A stretch of DNA of 11,131 nt from CAYGAG01 sp964347765. Lineage in GTDB: Archaea > Thermoproteota > Bathyarchaeia > Bathyarchaeales > Bathycorpusculaceae. The position numbers and the translations under genes were made by a program. Shown here one piece after another: positions 6,405 to 11,131 of the stretch (its first letter is position 1; each line of letters opens with the position of its first letter). A model generated the notes under the pieces. The model did no database searches and was not told where the DNA came from. It saw only the letters and a list, made by a program, of their open reading frames with translations. The stretch lies in assembly GCA_964347765.1 (NCBI GenBank), contig CAYGAG010000052.1, positions 1 through 11,131 on the forward strand, given 5' to 3'.

Positions 6405-7241
6405 TTACACGTGCGCGTTAGGAGATAATTTGCTAAACTCCTCTATTATCATGTTTCTTGCGGTTTCGAGGTTCCCAATGATGTTTATTTTGTCAACGTC
6501 GATTTCACCCAGTCCGCGATTCCTAGCTTCTTGTAGCACAGGCATCTCTGTTGGATCAAAGCCAACTAGGCGGGCTCCAACAGCTTCAACTGCAAATGCA
6601 TCTCTACCTACCAAGAGTAGTTTTGGAGAGACGGTCATTTTTTTCTTTTTACGTCCTAGAAAAACCTTAGTTCCATCCAATACTGCGATATCTATCCCTC
6701 CGATTGCCTCATACATATCTAGCAGGGCAGAAGGTAGCCGTTCGTGAAATCTGAACTTTTTCTTGTCTGGGATCAAACCTAGCAAGTTCTTGATTATGGA
6801 ACCCATGTTCATAAGATCCTCATTTCCCGCATCCTCATATCTTCTGGGAACATGAGTGCTAATGAAAGTATTTGACTCAAAGAGTATATGGGACAATGAC
6901 ACACTTTCTCCAGCAACCTCAACTGTTCTTGTATCCTTGTCATCCGATAGATTGAATGGAGCGACCTTGCTATTGTAGCAGTCTTTCCATAGTTCCAATC
7001 GGTTCAATCCCGGTCCCGCGTAGTTATCTGATTCCACTACTAGAATCTCTAGTGCGTTGTCAAAGGAATTAATGATTGAATTAAGCGTATCTACTGTGCT
7101 GCAGATTCCTGTATCAGTGTTATAAATGCCAACTTTGATGACCAACTTTTTTTCATGAGTATTTAGATCCTCTATGCCACCGATGATGTCAATAGCTCTA
7201 GTGAAAGAATGATTATCAACAATTGCGACAATTGGCTTCAC
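6405..7241 (-). CDS. DUF362 domain protein
   Basis: This 278-residue protein matches DUF362, a family common in archaea and anaerobic bacteria whose biochemical role is not settled. Typical segments are KKLVIKVGIYNTDTGI (31-46), where the family usually carries 'VLIKPN', then LVVESDNYAGPGLNRLELWK (68-86), SHILFESNTFISTHVPR (117-133), MGSIIKNLLGLIPDKKK (146-162) and GGIDIAVLDG (181-190), close to the family's 'DGTRVM' motif. No ferredoxin-type CxxCxxC cluster follows the domain, unlike many DUF362 proteins. The start is GTG (7241), with GAAGG 8 nt upstream and a TATA box (TTAAATAA, 7275-7282) placing transcription start about 11 nt before it. The last codons (Asn-Ala-His-Val) lie within an alternating GC tract. 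Confidence 0.85.
   Translation of the reverse strand: MKPIVAIVDNHSFTRAIDIIGGIEDLNTHEKKLVIKVGIYNTDTGICSTVDTLNSIINSFDNALEILVVESDNYAGPGLNRLELWKDCYNSKVAPFNLSDDKDTRTVEVAGESVSLSHILFESNTFISTHVPRRYEDAGNEDLMNMGSIIKNLLGLIPDKKKFRFHERLPSALLDMYEAIGGIDIAVLDGTKVFLGRKKKKMTVSPKLLLVGRDAFAVEAVGARLVGFDPTEMPVLQEARNRGLGEIDVDKINIIGNLETARNMIIEEFSKLSPNAHV
6407..6418. repeat. GC tract 8, overlapping the end of the DUF362 gene
   Basis: ACACGTGCGCGT alternates for 12 bp and encodes the last residues of the DUF362 protein (Asn-Ala-His-Val) plus part of the stop codon. It is the only tract reaching well into a recognised gene. Confidence 0.55.
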
Positions 7242-7274
7242 CGAAAAAACCTTCGAGTAAGTGTTAGAGATTAC

Positions 7275-7282
7275 TTATTTAA
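7275..7282 (-). promoter_or_regulatory. TATA box of the DUF362 gene
   Basis: Read on the minus strand TTAAATAA is centred about 38 bp before the GTG at 7241. This gives a short leader carrying the GAAGG site at 7250-7254. Confidence 0.6.
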
Positions 7283-7319
7283 CCCTTAGTGACTGTGAAG
7301 ATTTCCATACTTGGTAGTT

Positions 7320-7324
7320 CGCGC
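7320..7324. repeat. Intergenic GC tract 9
   Basis: CGCGC in TTCGCGCAAA, about 40 bp upstream of the DUF362 TATA box. Confidence 0.4.
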
Positions 7325-7345
7325 AAATCTGTGAAGAAAATTGCA

Positions 7346-7352
7346 GCGCGTG
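7346..7352. repeat. Intergenic GC tract 10
   Basis: GCGCGTG in GCAGCGCGTGAG, sharing the CAGCGCGT core with the tracts at 2964 and 10159. Confidence 0.5.
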
Positions 7353-7361
7353 AGTTGCCAG

Positions 7362-7484
7362 TTAGCTAGGAAGTTCAAAGCCTGTGACACTTTTGAGTTT
7401 TCTGCTGAAGATCCAGTCGAGGTTCCTCAAATTGTCTGGGTAAATTGAGATGAATCTGATGTCATCTTGATGATAGATCGTCAT
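7362..7484 (-). CDS. Possible small protein or gene remnant (40 residues)
   Basis: ATG 7484 opens a 40-codon frame (MTIYHQDDIRFISIYPDNLR..., ending FELPS and TAA). Its amino-acid pattern, with alternating hydrophobic strand and aromatic residues, looks like real protein, but I recognise no family. There is no ribosome binding site or TATA box at the right distance. The frame continues 14 sense codons upstream through the GC tract (IVIPDVSQHARAK) without a good start, so it may be the surviving end of a longer decayed gene. Confidence 0.3.
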   Translation of the reverse strand: MTIYHQDDIRFISIYPDNLRNLDWIFSRKLKSVTGFELPS

Positions 7485-7488
7485 TTTT

Positions 7489-7500
7489 GCGCGCGCGTGT
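7489..7500. repeat. Intergenic GC tract 11 (12 bp alternating)
   Basis: GCGCGCGCGTGT, strictly alternating over 12 bp, lies four bases upstream of the doubtful minus-strand ORF at 7362-7484. Confidence 0.65.
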
Positions 7501-7753
7501 TGACTGACATCTGGGATGACGATTGATTACATCAGGTCTTAATTGCTAATCTTATACGTTCCAATTAGTACTTTGATATATGATTTCTCTAAAGAACTTT
7601 CAGCTACTATGAATGATATCCGATTCTTCAATCTGGTTCAGGTTTTGCATGCGAATGCCCTAGAAAGAAGCTCTGAAGCTAATCTTCACGTTCAGCCTAG
7701 GCTTCTCTATTGTGAAAAGCTGCTTGAGTAGACGGCAATAAGGACCCAAATGA

Positions 7754-7760
7754 TTTATAT
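7754..7760 (+). promoter_or_regulatory. TATA box of the Cys-rich microprotein gene
   Basis: TTTATAT is centred about 42 bp before the GTG at 7799. This predicts transcription from about 7783 and a leader of about 16 nt, which contains the GAGGT ribosome binding site at 7787-7791. Confidence 0.55.
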
Positions 7761-7798
7761 GGTCAGATTCGGATTTTCCTGCATAAGAGGTCACGATC

Positions 7799-7921
7799 GT
7801 GTGTGACAAGAAATCATGTTGTGCACATCCTGAGAGAAAGGTTAAAGATCCTAAGAAGTGTTCACCCGAAAAGATAGCTGAGTGTCATCCGGAGTCTAAA
7901 GGTCATCCTTGCGCAGAATAG
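7799..7921 (+). CDS. Cysteine-rich microprotein (40 residues), putative metal binding
   Basis: A GTG start at 7799 has GAGGT 7 nt upstream (7787-7791) and a TATA box at 7754-7760, so expression signals are complete despite the tiny size. The product begins MCDKKSCCAHPERKVKDPKK and continues CSPEKIAECHPESKGHPCAE. It has six Cys (2, 7, 8, 21, 29, 38) and three His (10, 30, 36) in a CC-x-HPE...KKCSPEKIxECHxxxKxHPC pattern. I recall similar uncharacterised archaeal and bacterial microproteins with CSPEQI-x-ECHG...HPC. I infer a Cys/His metal site (zinc or iron). It lies upstream of, and co-oriented with, the TIGR04076 gene, 109 bp apart. Standard gene callers with a length cut-off would miss it. 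Confidence 0.72.
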   Translation: MCDKKSCCAHPERKVKDPKKCSPEKIAECHPESKGHPCAE

Positions 7922-7993
7922 TTGTTGATCGGCTGCCCCCAAGATTCTCTATTTCCTCGAAATCTCGTGGGCACGCCTCTTGTATGATAAGAA

Positions 7994-8000
7994 TTATAAA
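7994..8000 (+). promoter_or_regulatory. TATA box of the TIGR04076 gene
   Basis: TTATAAA is centred 34 bp before the ATG at 8031, placing transcription start about 8-10 nt before it. This rules out the longer frame beginning at TTG 7980, which would be partly upstream of the transcript. Confidence 0.6.
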
Positions 8001-8030
8001 GAAACGAAAGAAAGGAAGATCGGTGATTCT

Positions 8031-8348
8031 ATGGTAGGGAGAAGCAAAGTGAAGATAACGGTTTTGAAGAAGTTGAATTCGAAAGAATTATTTGGTGACA
8101 TCCCTCCTTTGGGAAAGAATGTGAAGGCTTGTCCTGTATTTGAGATAGATCAGGAGTTTGTCGTTGGTGAAGATGGTGGGATGCCGGAAGGATTTTGTCA
8201 TTGGGCTTGGAACGACATGTACAAGGTAGTAACCGCATTAAGGTACGGTGTAAACTGGGAACAGGGAACAAAGGAGAAAGGAGCGCCCACTGTACACTGC
8301 TGCACCGACGGGTTGAGACCTGTCATATTCAGACTCGAACGTATTTAG
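8031..8348 (+). CDS. TIGR04076 family protein
   Basis: This 105-residue protein matches TIGR04076, a small family of unknown function in archaea and anaerobic bacteria. Typical elements are KVKITVLKK (6-14), C34PVFEIDQEFVV (34-45), PEGFCHWAWNDMYKVVTALRYG (52-73, with Cys56) and the C-terminal signature HCCTDGLRPVIFRLERI (89-105, Cys90/Cys91). The four conserved Cys suggest a metal site or redox role; this is inference. I start at ATG 8031, four bases after GGTGA (8022-8026) and downstream of the TATA box at 7994-8000. An alternative TTG at 7980 adds 17 residues but lies before that TATA box. The TAG stop runs directly into a GCGCGCGCG tract. Confidence 0.88.
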   Translation: MVGRSKVKITVLKKLNSKELFGDIPPLGKNVKACPVFEIDQEFVVGEDGGMPEGFCHWAWNDMYKVVTALRYGVNWEQGTKEKGAPTVHCCTDGLRPVIFRLERI

Positions 8349-8356
8349 CGCGCGCG
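8348..8356. repeat. GC tract 12, starting at the TIGR04076 stop codon
   Basis: GCGCGCGCG begins with the final G of the TAG stop codon and continues into the convergent gap. Confidence 0.65.
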
Positions 8357-8633
8357 ATGTAGGTCATGATCTCTCACTTTAACTTATCTCTCTCCACGGT
8401 GGAAAAGCGTCTTTCCGTCGGCGATATTATAAGTGGACAGAAGCAAAAGCTGGTTTGATTAGACTTCGGATGGGGCAGGGACTTAGGTGAATGAGCCGTT
8501 GGTTCCTGAACTATCCTCTTTTTCCCCTACATTGCTAGGATAAGTATACTTAAGATAGATTCCAAGAATCTGTTCCTATGTTCTTTTAGATTTATCTAGC
8601 TTCTATTACATCTAGCGTGCGCCAAGGTCTGAG
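8349..8633. other. Convergent intergenic region with candidate small transcript
   Basis: This 285-bp gap lies between the converging TIGR04076 and hydrolase genes. It starts with a GC tract at the stop codon, then a pyrimidine-rich run (8370-8395) and a small hairpin (GGAAA 8401-8405 with TTTCC 8412-8416) that may end the TIGR04076 transcript. A plus-strand TATA box, TTATAAG (8427-8433), predicts a transcript start near 8456; a T-run (CTCTTTTTCCC, about 8516-8526) would end it after about 65 nt. Within it a 15-codon frame starts at ATG 8491 directly after AGGTGA. A second GC tract is at 8615-8622. Confidence 0.35.
8615..8622. repeat. Intergenic GC tract 13
   Basis: GCGTGCGC, 12 bp beyond the stop of the epoxide hydrolase-like gene. 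The same 8-mer recurs at 9595-9602, upstream of that gene, so the gene is flanked by two copies. Confidence 0.55.
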
Positions 8634-9509
8634 TCAATTCCTGAGGAACTTGTTCACGAGTTCATTCACGAGTTTTGGTTGTTCTAGTTGAATCCAGTGA
8701 CCGCAGTCGGCGATGAATTTCGCCGAATATGGCGCATTGATAAATTCCTCTGTGTTTTCTACTAGACTCTTTGAAAGGGCAACGTCTTGTTCGCCCCAGA
8801 TCAAGAATGTTGGTGAAGTAATCTTTGGGAAAGCATATTGTTCTCTTTCTGAGAATAATATGGAGGGATTCAAGTTCGCTCGATAGTAGCTCATCATTGC
8901 TGTCAGGGCTCCTGGCTGTGACCAAGCTTTTGCGCAGAGTCTTAGATCTTCGTCTGTGAGAGCTTCTTTCTTCACAAAAGACAGTTTCACCATGTTTTTC
9001 AGGAAAGAGTAATCGTTTCGACTCAGAACTTCTTCTGGAACGTCGGGGGTTTGAAAGAAGAAGATATACCAGCTCTTCTGCAATTGTCTAAACGAAAATT
9101 TGGCTTTGTTTATGTAAGCGTTTGGGTGAGGAGCATTTAGAATCACCAATTTCTCTGTATGCTCTGGATTAGACGCTGCGAAAGACCAAGCTACGACTCC
9201 ACCCCAATCATGCCCAACTATCATTGCCCTCGTTTCACCCAAAGCATCAATAAGTCCAAGAATATCCCCTGCAAGAAGATTCAACCTGTAATTTTCAACG
9301 CCACTTGGCTTGTCCGTCTTGTTGTAACCTCGCAAATCCGGTGCAACAACTCGAAAATGCTTTGCCAACTCAGGAATCTGAAATCTCCACACTCTCCAAA
9401 AATCAGGAAAACCATGGAGAAGAAGCACAAGCTTTCCTGATCCTTGAGTCACATAATGCATCCGCAATCCATCAACACTGATGAATTCATGCTTCCACGT
9501 TTCCTTCAT
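8634..9509 (-). CDS. Alpha/beta hydrolase, epoxide hydrolase-like
   Basis: This 291-residue alpha/beta-fold enzyme most resembles soluble epoxide hydrolases. Visible motifs are the oxyanion-hole HGFP (32-35), nucleophile elbow GHDWGG with Asp101, acid Asp242 in IWGEQD, catalytic His271 in DCGHW, and lid-domain Tyr candidates Tyr148 (SWYIFFFQ) and Tyr208/209 (MMSYYRAN) that would activate the epoxide. An Asp nucleophile with HGFP and lid tyrosines favours epoxide hydrolase over esterase; haloalkane dehalogenase and fluoroacetate dehalogenase share the nucleophile and remain possible. The start is ATG 9509 because GAGGT lies 7 nt upstream; the frame extends 17 codons further to a TTG at 9560. 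No signal peptide, so probably cytoplasmic. It is a single gene, facing away from the membrane-protein gene. Confidence 0.9.
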   Translation of the reverse strand: MKETWKHEFISVDGLRMHYVTQGSGKLVLLLHGFPDFWRVWRFQIPELAKHFRVVAPDLRGYNKTDKPSGVENYRLNLLAGDILGLIDALGETRAMIVGHDWGGVVAWSFAASNPEHTEKLVILNAPHPNAYINKAKFSFRQLQKSWYIFFFQTPDVPEEVLSRNDYSFLKNMVKLSFVKKEALTDEDLRLCAKAWSQPGALTAMMSYYRANLNPSILFSEREQYAFPKITSPTFLIWGEQDVALSKSLVENTEEFINAPYSAKFIADCGHWIQLEQPKLVNELVNKFLRN

Positions 9510-9516
9510 CCCAATA

Positions 9517-9521
9517 ACCTC
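9517..9521 (-). promoter_or_regulatory. Ribosome binding site of the epoxide hydrolase-like gene
   Basis: Read on the minus strand, GAGGT is followed by TATTGGG and then ATG 9509. The 7-nt spacing is ideal and selects this ATG over the TTG at 9560. Confidence 0.6.
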
Positions 9522-9593
9522 ATAAAGCCAACCTCTTGTCGTTAACTGACGTGTGTACAACTATCCAGACAGCAAGTATTTACACATTTACAC

Positions 9594-9602
9594 CGCGTGC
9601 GC
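9594..9602. repeat. Intergenic GC tract 14
   Basis: CGCGTGCGC, containing the same GCGTGCGC as the tract at 8615-8622, about 85 bp upstream of the epoxide hydrolase-like start. Confidence 0.55.
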
Positions 9603-9736
9603 TGAACCTTCTTGAAGTTCTCAATCTGATTTGGGGCATCTCTCTCTTTCAATGTGTAATGTACTTTGCAGTTTGAAGCTCTGTGGGAGACATCCCTGCC
9701 ACGTAGTGACAGCTCAGCTGATGGATTCGAATATTC

Positions 9737-9745
9737 TTTAAATAA
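9737..9745 (+). promoter_or_regulatory. TATA box of the small membrane-protein gene
   Basis: TTTAAATAA is a near-consensus archaeal TATA box, but its centre is only about 11 bp before the ATG at 9752. Transcription would start near 9768, so the working start codon may be an in-frame TTG at 9770 (leaderless) or the ATG at 9818. Confidence 0.5.
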
Positions 9746-9751
9746 GAAGTT

Positions 9752-10069
9752 ATGAGAACAGATTGGGATTTGGCTTTGGATTTAAACCTAATAACTACTT
9801 TTCTTCCATGGATAAACATGGGAATTGTGATACTCATCATAGATCTTGCACTTCATAAGGCAAACCTTGGAATTAAGTGGAAGAACGTAAAGAAGGAACC
9901 TTTGAAGAGTCTTGGATGGGGCCTCCTGTTCATTCTTATCAGCAGTTTTCTGAATTTTGCTCTAGATTCCCTCTTGAGCAGGTTCGTCCAAGACTATATT
10001 CCAGATGGTGATCCTATTGCTGTCTTCTTCCTGCTAGTTGTGTCATACTTGATCATGACCCAGCTATAG
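9752..10069 (+). CDS. Small integral membrane protein, unknown function
   Basis: Up to 105 residues with three hydrophobic spans, near 12-34 (LITTFLPWINMGIVILIIDLA), 53-75 (SLGWGLLFILISSFLNFALDSLL) and 88-103 (PIAVFFLLVVSYLIMT). A basic loop (HKANLGIKWKNVKKEPLK) separates the first two and an acidic one (VQDYIPDGD) the last two, so the basic loop is predicted inside the cell. I recognise no family. The start is uncertain: ATG 9752 gives the full frame, but the strong TATA box at 9737-9745 would start transcription downstream of it, pointing to TTG 9770 or ATG 9818, the latter shortening the first span. It stands alone, 146 bp before the GYD-domain gene's frame. Confidence 0.65.
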   Translation: MRTDWDLALDLNLITTFLPWINMGIVILIIDLALHKANLGIKWKNVKKEPLKSLGWGLLFILISSFLNFALDSLLSRFVQDYIPDGDPIAVFFLLVVSYLIMTQL

Positions 10070-10136
10070 CTATCCTCACATACTGAAACATGACTTTCCG
10101 AAGAATCACCTTTCTTCTTCCAATTAGGGACTACAT

Positions 10137-10177
10137 AAGGGGACAGAACTGTCTATCAGCGCGTATGAAATCCCCTT
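10137..10177. repeat. Inverted repeat enclosing a GCGCG tract
   Basis: AAGGGGA (10137-10143) is the reverse complement of TCCCCTT (10171-10177). Between them lie a second small dyad, GACAG-AA-CTGTC (10142-10153), and the GC tract at 10159-10163. It sits between the membrane-protein and GYD genes, 68 bp after the former's stop, and may be a 3'-end structure or a regulatory dyad. Confidence 0.5.
10159..10163. repeat. Intergenic GC tract 15
   Basis: GCGCG in CAGCGCGTATG, inside the inverted repeat at 10137-10177. Confidence 0.5.
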
Positions 10178-10209
10178 GCTTCCATCTGCCGGATGAAATA
10201 CGAGAATTC

Positions 10210-10216
10210 TTTTAAG
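10210..10216 (+). promoter_or_regulatory. TATA box of the GYD-domain gene
   Basis: TTTTAAG is centred about 27 bp before the GTG at 10240, so the transcript is predicted to be leaderless. The GTG at 10216 overlaps the TATA box and cannot be the start from this promoter. Confidence 0.5.
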
Positions 10217-10239
10217 TGTCGCTGAATAATCGAATTGTG

Positions 10240-10494
10240 GTGAAAAGTTTGTTATTCATCACTTTAGTGATGCCTAAAAGTAAGGGAGCTAACGCAGTTA
10301 AGTACTTGAAGGAGCTGAAGGCCCCCAAGGGAATTAAGATCAAGGGCATCTACTTCACTTTCGGCAAATACGACAGCATAATAGTCTTTGAGGCTCCAAC
10401 TGAAAGAGCGGCCATGGAATTTGTGATGCAGACAGGGTTCGCAACCCAGTACACGATGGAAACTTTGGTAGCCGTACCCGCAGAAGAGCTCTAG
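10240..10494 (+). CDS. GYD domain-containing protein
   Basis: This 84-residue protein fits the GYD family, small alpha-beta proteins of unknown function named after a Gly-Tyr-Asp motif; here the motif is GKYD (42-45) in IYFTFGKYDSIIVFEAP. The strand MKSLLFITLV, the helix GANAVKYLKELKAP and the closing YTMETLVAVPAEEL correspond to the family's opening strand ('YITLV'), helix and final strand. Such proteins resemble dimeric ferredoxin-like-fold domains. I choose GTG 10240 because the TATA box at 10210-10216 would start transcription near 10239; GTG 10237 is equally possible. The frame opens at GTG 10216, inside the TATA box, and ATG 10270 would delete the first strand. The isochorismatase-family gene follows 94 bp downstream but has its own TATA-like sequence. 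Confidence 0.82.
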   Translation: MKSLLFITLVMPKSKGANAVKYLKELKAPKGIKIKGIYFTFGKYDSIIVFEAPTERAAMEFVMQTGFATQYTMETLVAVPAEEL

Positions 10495-10526
10495 TTTGTC
10501 TTCGCGACAGATGCTTCCGCCTACTC

Positions 10527-10532
10527 TTATAT
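10527..10532 (+). promoter_or_regulatory. Possible TATA box of the isochorismatase-family gene
   Basis: TTATAT within CTCTTATATG is about 60 bp before the ATG at 10589, predicting a leader of about 34 nt. A five-codon frame (ATG 10571, MEYVS, TGA) ends directly against the ATG at 10589 and could couple translation. Confidence 0.4.
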
Positions 10533-10588
10533 GTAGAAGCAGTCTTCTGTGTTGATTTACTCTGTTCAAGATGGAGTATGTAAGCTGA

Positions 10589-11131
10589 ATGTCTAGATTA
10601 GAGGTTGAAGATTCTGTCATCACAGCAACTGTTGGGCTATATCCTTTGATTGTGGTCGATCCGATAAATGTCTGTTGCAGCGAGATTTTCGAGCGTCCAG
10701 AAATAGATATCACGTACAGTAAGATAAGGCAGATGATTCCTCGACTCATGGAGTTTACAGATGAATATCGCAGACTAGGTGGCCAGATAGTCTGGATTCG
10801 AGCAACTCCTTGGACAGAGGAATTCTTGCCCAAAAACATCAATCGCTTGTACCGTGAGAACCCGCAGGCAACCTTCTACACTCGCAAGAATGTCAAGGAA
10901 TCCGTTCAATTCTACAGTGGAGTCAAGGTGCATCAATCAGACAAGATATTCACAAAGAACACTTACTCCGCGTTTGCGGATCCTCACTTTCGGGAGTATA
11001 TCGGGGAACAAGGGGCAGACACGGTTCTGATCTCAGGCGTATTTGCCGAAGCCTGCGTCAATGCAACTATTGTCGACGGCTTCACCCAAGGGCTGTTCAT
11101 GATAATCTTATCCGATTTGGTGGAGACGATG
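10589..11131 (+). CDS. Isochorismatase-family cysteine hydrolase (partial)
   Basis: 181 codons are present and the frame is still open at the right edge, so only the C-terminal end is missing. The family's Asp-Lys-Cys triad is visible: Asp24 in LIVVDPINVCC, Lys123 in IFTKNTYSAF, and Cys156 in SGVFAEACVNATIVDG, whose 'CVNATI-D' matches the family's 'C-V-x-x-T-x-x-D' motif. Members hydrolyse C-N or ether bonds in small molecules (nicotinamidase, N-carbamoyl amide hydrolase, isochorismatase), so the exact reaction is open; the VDPINVCC strand and absence of a clear nicotinamidase metal-site motif leave it general. ATG 10589 immediately follows an in-frame TGA, so it is the first possible ATG; GGAG lies about 12 nt upstream (10574-10577). 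Confidence 0.9.
   Translation, partial: MSRLEVEDSVITATVGLYPLIVVDPINVCCSEIFERPEIDITYSKIRQMIPRLMEFTDEYRRLGGQIVWIRATPWTEEFLPKNINRLYRENPQATFYTRKNVKESVQFYSGVKVHQSDKIFTKNTYSAFADPHFREYIGEQGADTVLISGVFAEACVNATIVDGFTQGLFMIILSDLVETM

Larger units (their letters stand above)
7242..7798. other. Long intergenic or remnant region
   Basis: 557 bp without a confident gene. It holds the DUF362 promoter, three GC tracts (7320-7324, 7346-7352, 7489-7500), one protein-like minus-strand reading frame (7362-7484, listed separately), and the promoter of the Cys-rich microprotein (from about 7754). A plus-strand frame from TTG 7543 to 7731, with an inner ATG reading MNDIRFFNLVQVLHANALE..., has no ribosome binding site and no recognisable family. 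A decayed gene is possible but not shown. Confidence 0.4.

Noticed and set aside
7289..7368. 26-codon plus-strand frame from GTG (VTVKISILGSSRKSV...)
   Set aside because: Very short, no ribosome binding site, and it overlaps two GC tracts; nothing supports translation.
7543..7731. 62-codon plus-strand frame from TTG (inner ATG at 7609)
   Set aside because: No start signals and no recognisable family; kept only as a note in the intergenic entry.
10264..10842. 192-codon minus-strand frame
   Set aside because: It is the shadow of the GYD and isochorismatase-family genes, both with clear motifs on the plus strand.
1..11131. CRISPR array, insertion sequence or integrase
   Set aside because: No regularly spaced repeats, transposase or recombinase motifs, or terminal inverted repeats with target duplications were seen.

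Overview
The window looks like part of an archaeal chromosome, most likely from an uncultivated lineage of the Bathyarchaeia (Thermoproteota/TACK) type. This is inferred from gene content and signals, not from a marker gene. Several genes have an archaeal TATA box about 25-35 bp before the start codon with little or no leader (4100, 7241, 8031, 10240). Others carry GGAG/GAGGT/GGTGA ribosome binding sites. DUF362, GYD, TIGR04076 and secreted cohesin/dockerin-type proteins in one moderately AT-rich stretch fit that group.

Layout. At 1-124 (-) is the start of a secreted protein whose N-terminus resembles archaeal cohesin-type surface proteins. It diverges from a two-gene ABC exporter, with ATPase 358-1263 and ABC-2 type permease 1256-1984. 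A minus-strand block follows: AlkD-type DNA glycosylase (2130-2846), HAD phosphatase (2983-3669), a small stand-alone Lrp/RAM-like protein (3780-4100), a secreted class C beta-lactamase-fold serine hydrolase ending in a type I dockerin (4461-6107), and a DUF362 protein (6405-7241). The 557 bp from 7242 to 7798 hold at best one doubtful small ORF. Two plus-strand genes follow: a 40-residue Cys-rich microprotein (7799-7921), too short for usual gene callers, and a TIGR04076 protein (8031-8348). After them come an epoxide-hydrolase-like alpha/beta hydrolase (8634-9509, -), a small membrane protein (9752-10069, +), a GYD-domain protein (10240-10494, +) and an isochorismatase-family hydrolase cut by the window end (10589-11131, +).

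How genes may work together. The ABC pair is clearly one translation-coupled exporter. The cohesin-like fragment and the dockerin hydrolase suggest an extracellular cohesin-dockerin display system in this organism, though direct partnership is untested. The Cys-rich microprotein and TIGR04076 protein are adjacent, co-oriented and both cysteine-rich. The remaining genes look like independent single-gene units.

The most unusual feature is not a gene. Short alternating GC tracts (GCGCG, GCGCGCGCG, GCGTGCGC and similar) occur about 15 times, in nearly every intergenic gap, sometimes starting at a stop codon or lying inside a hairpin. I found only one GCGCG clearly inside a recognised gene, apart from one tract overlapping a gene's last codons. 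This looks like a genome-wide intergenic element of unknown role.
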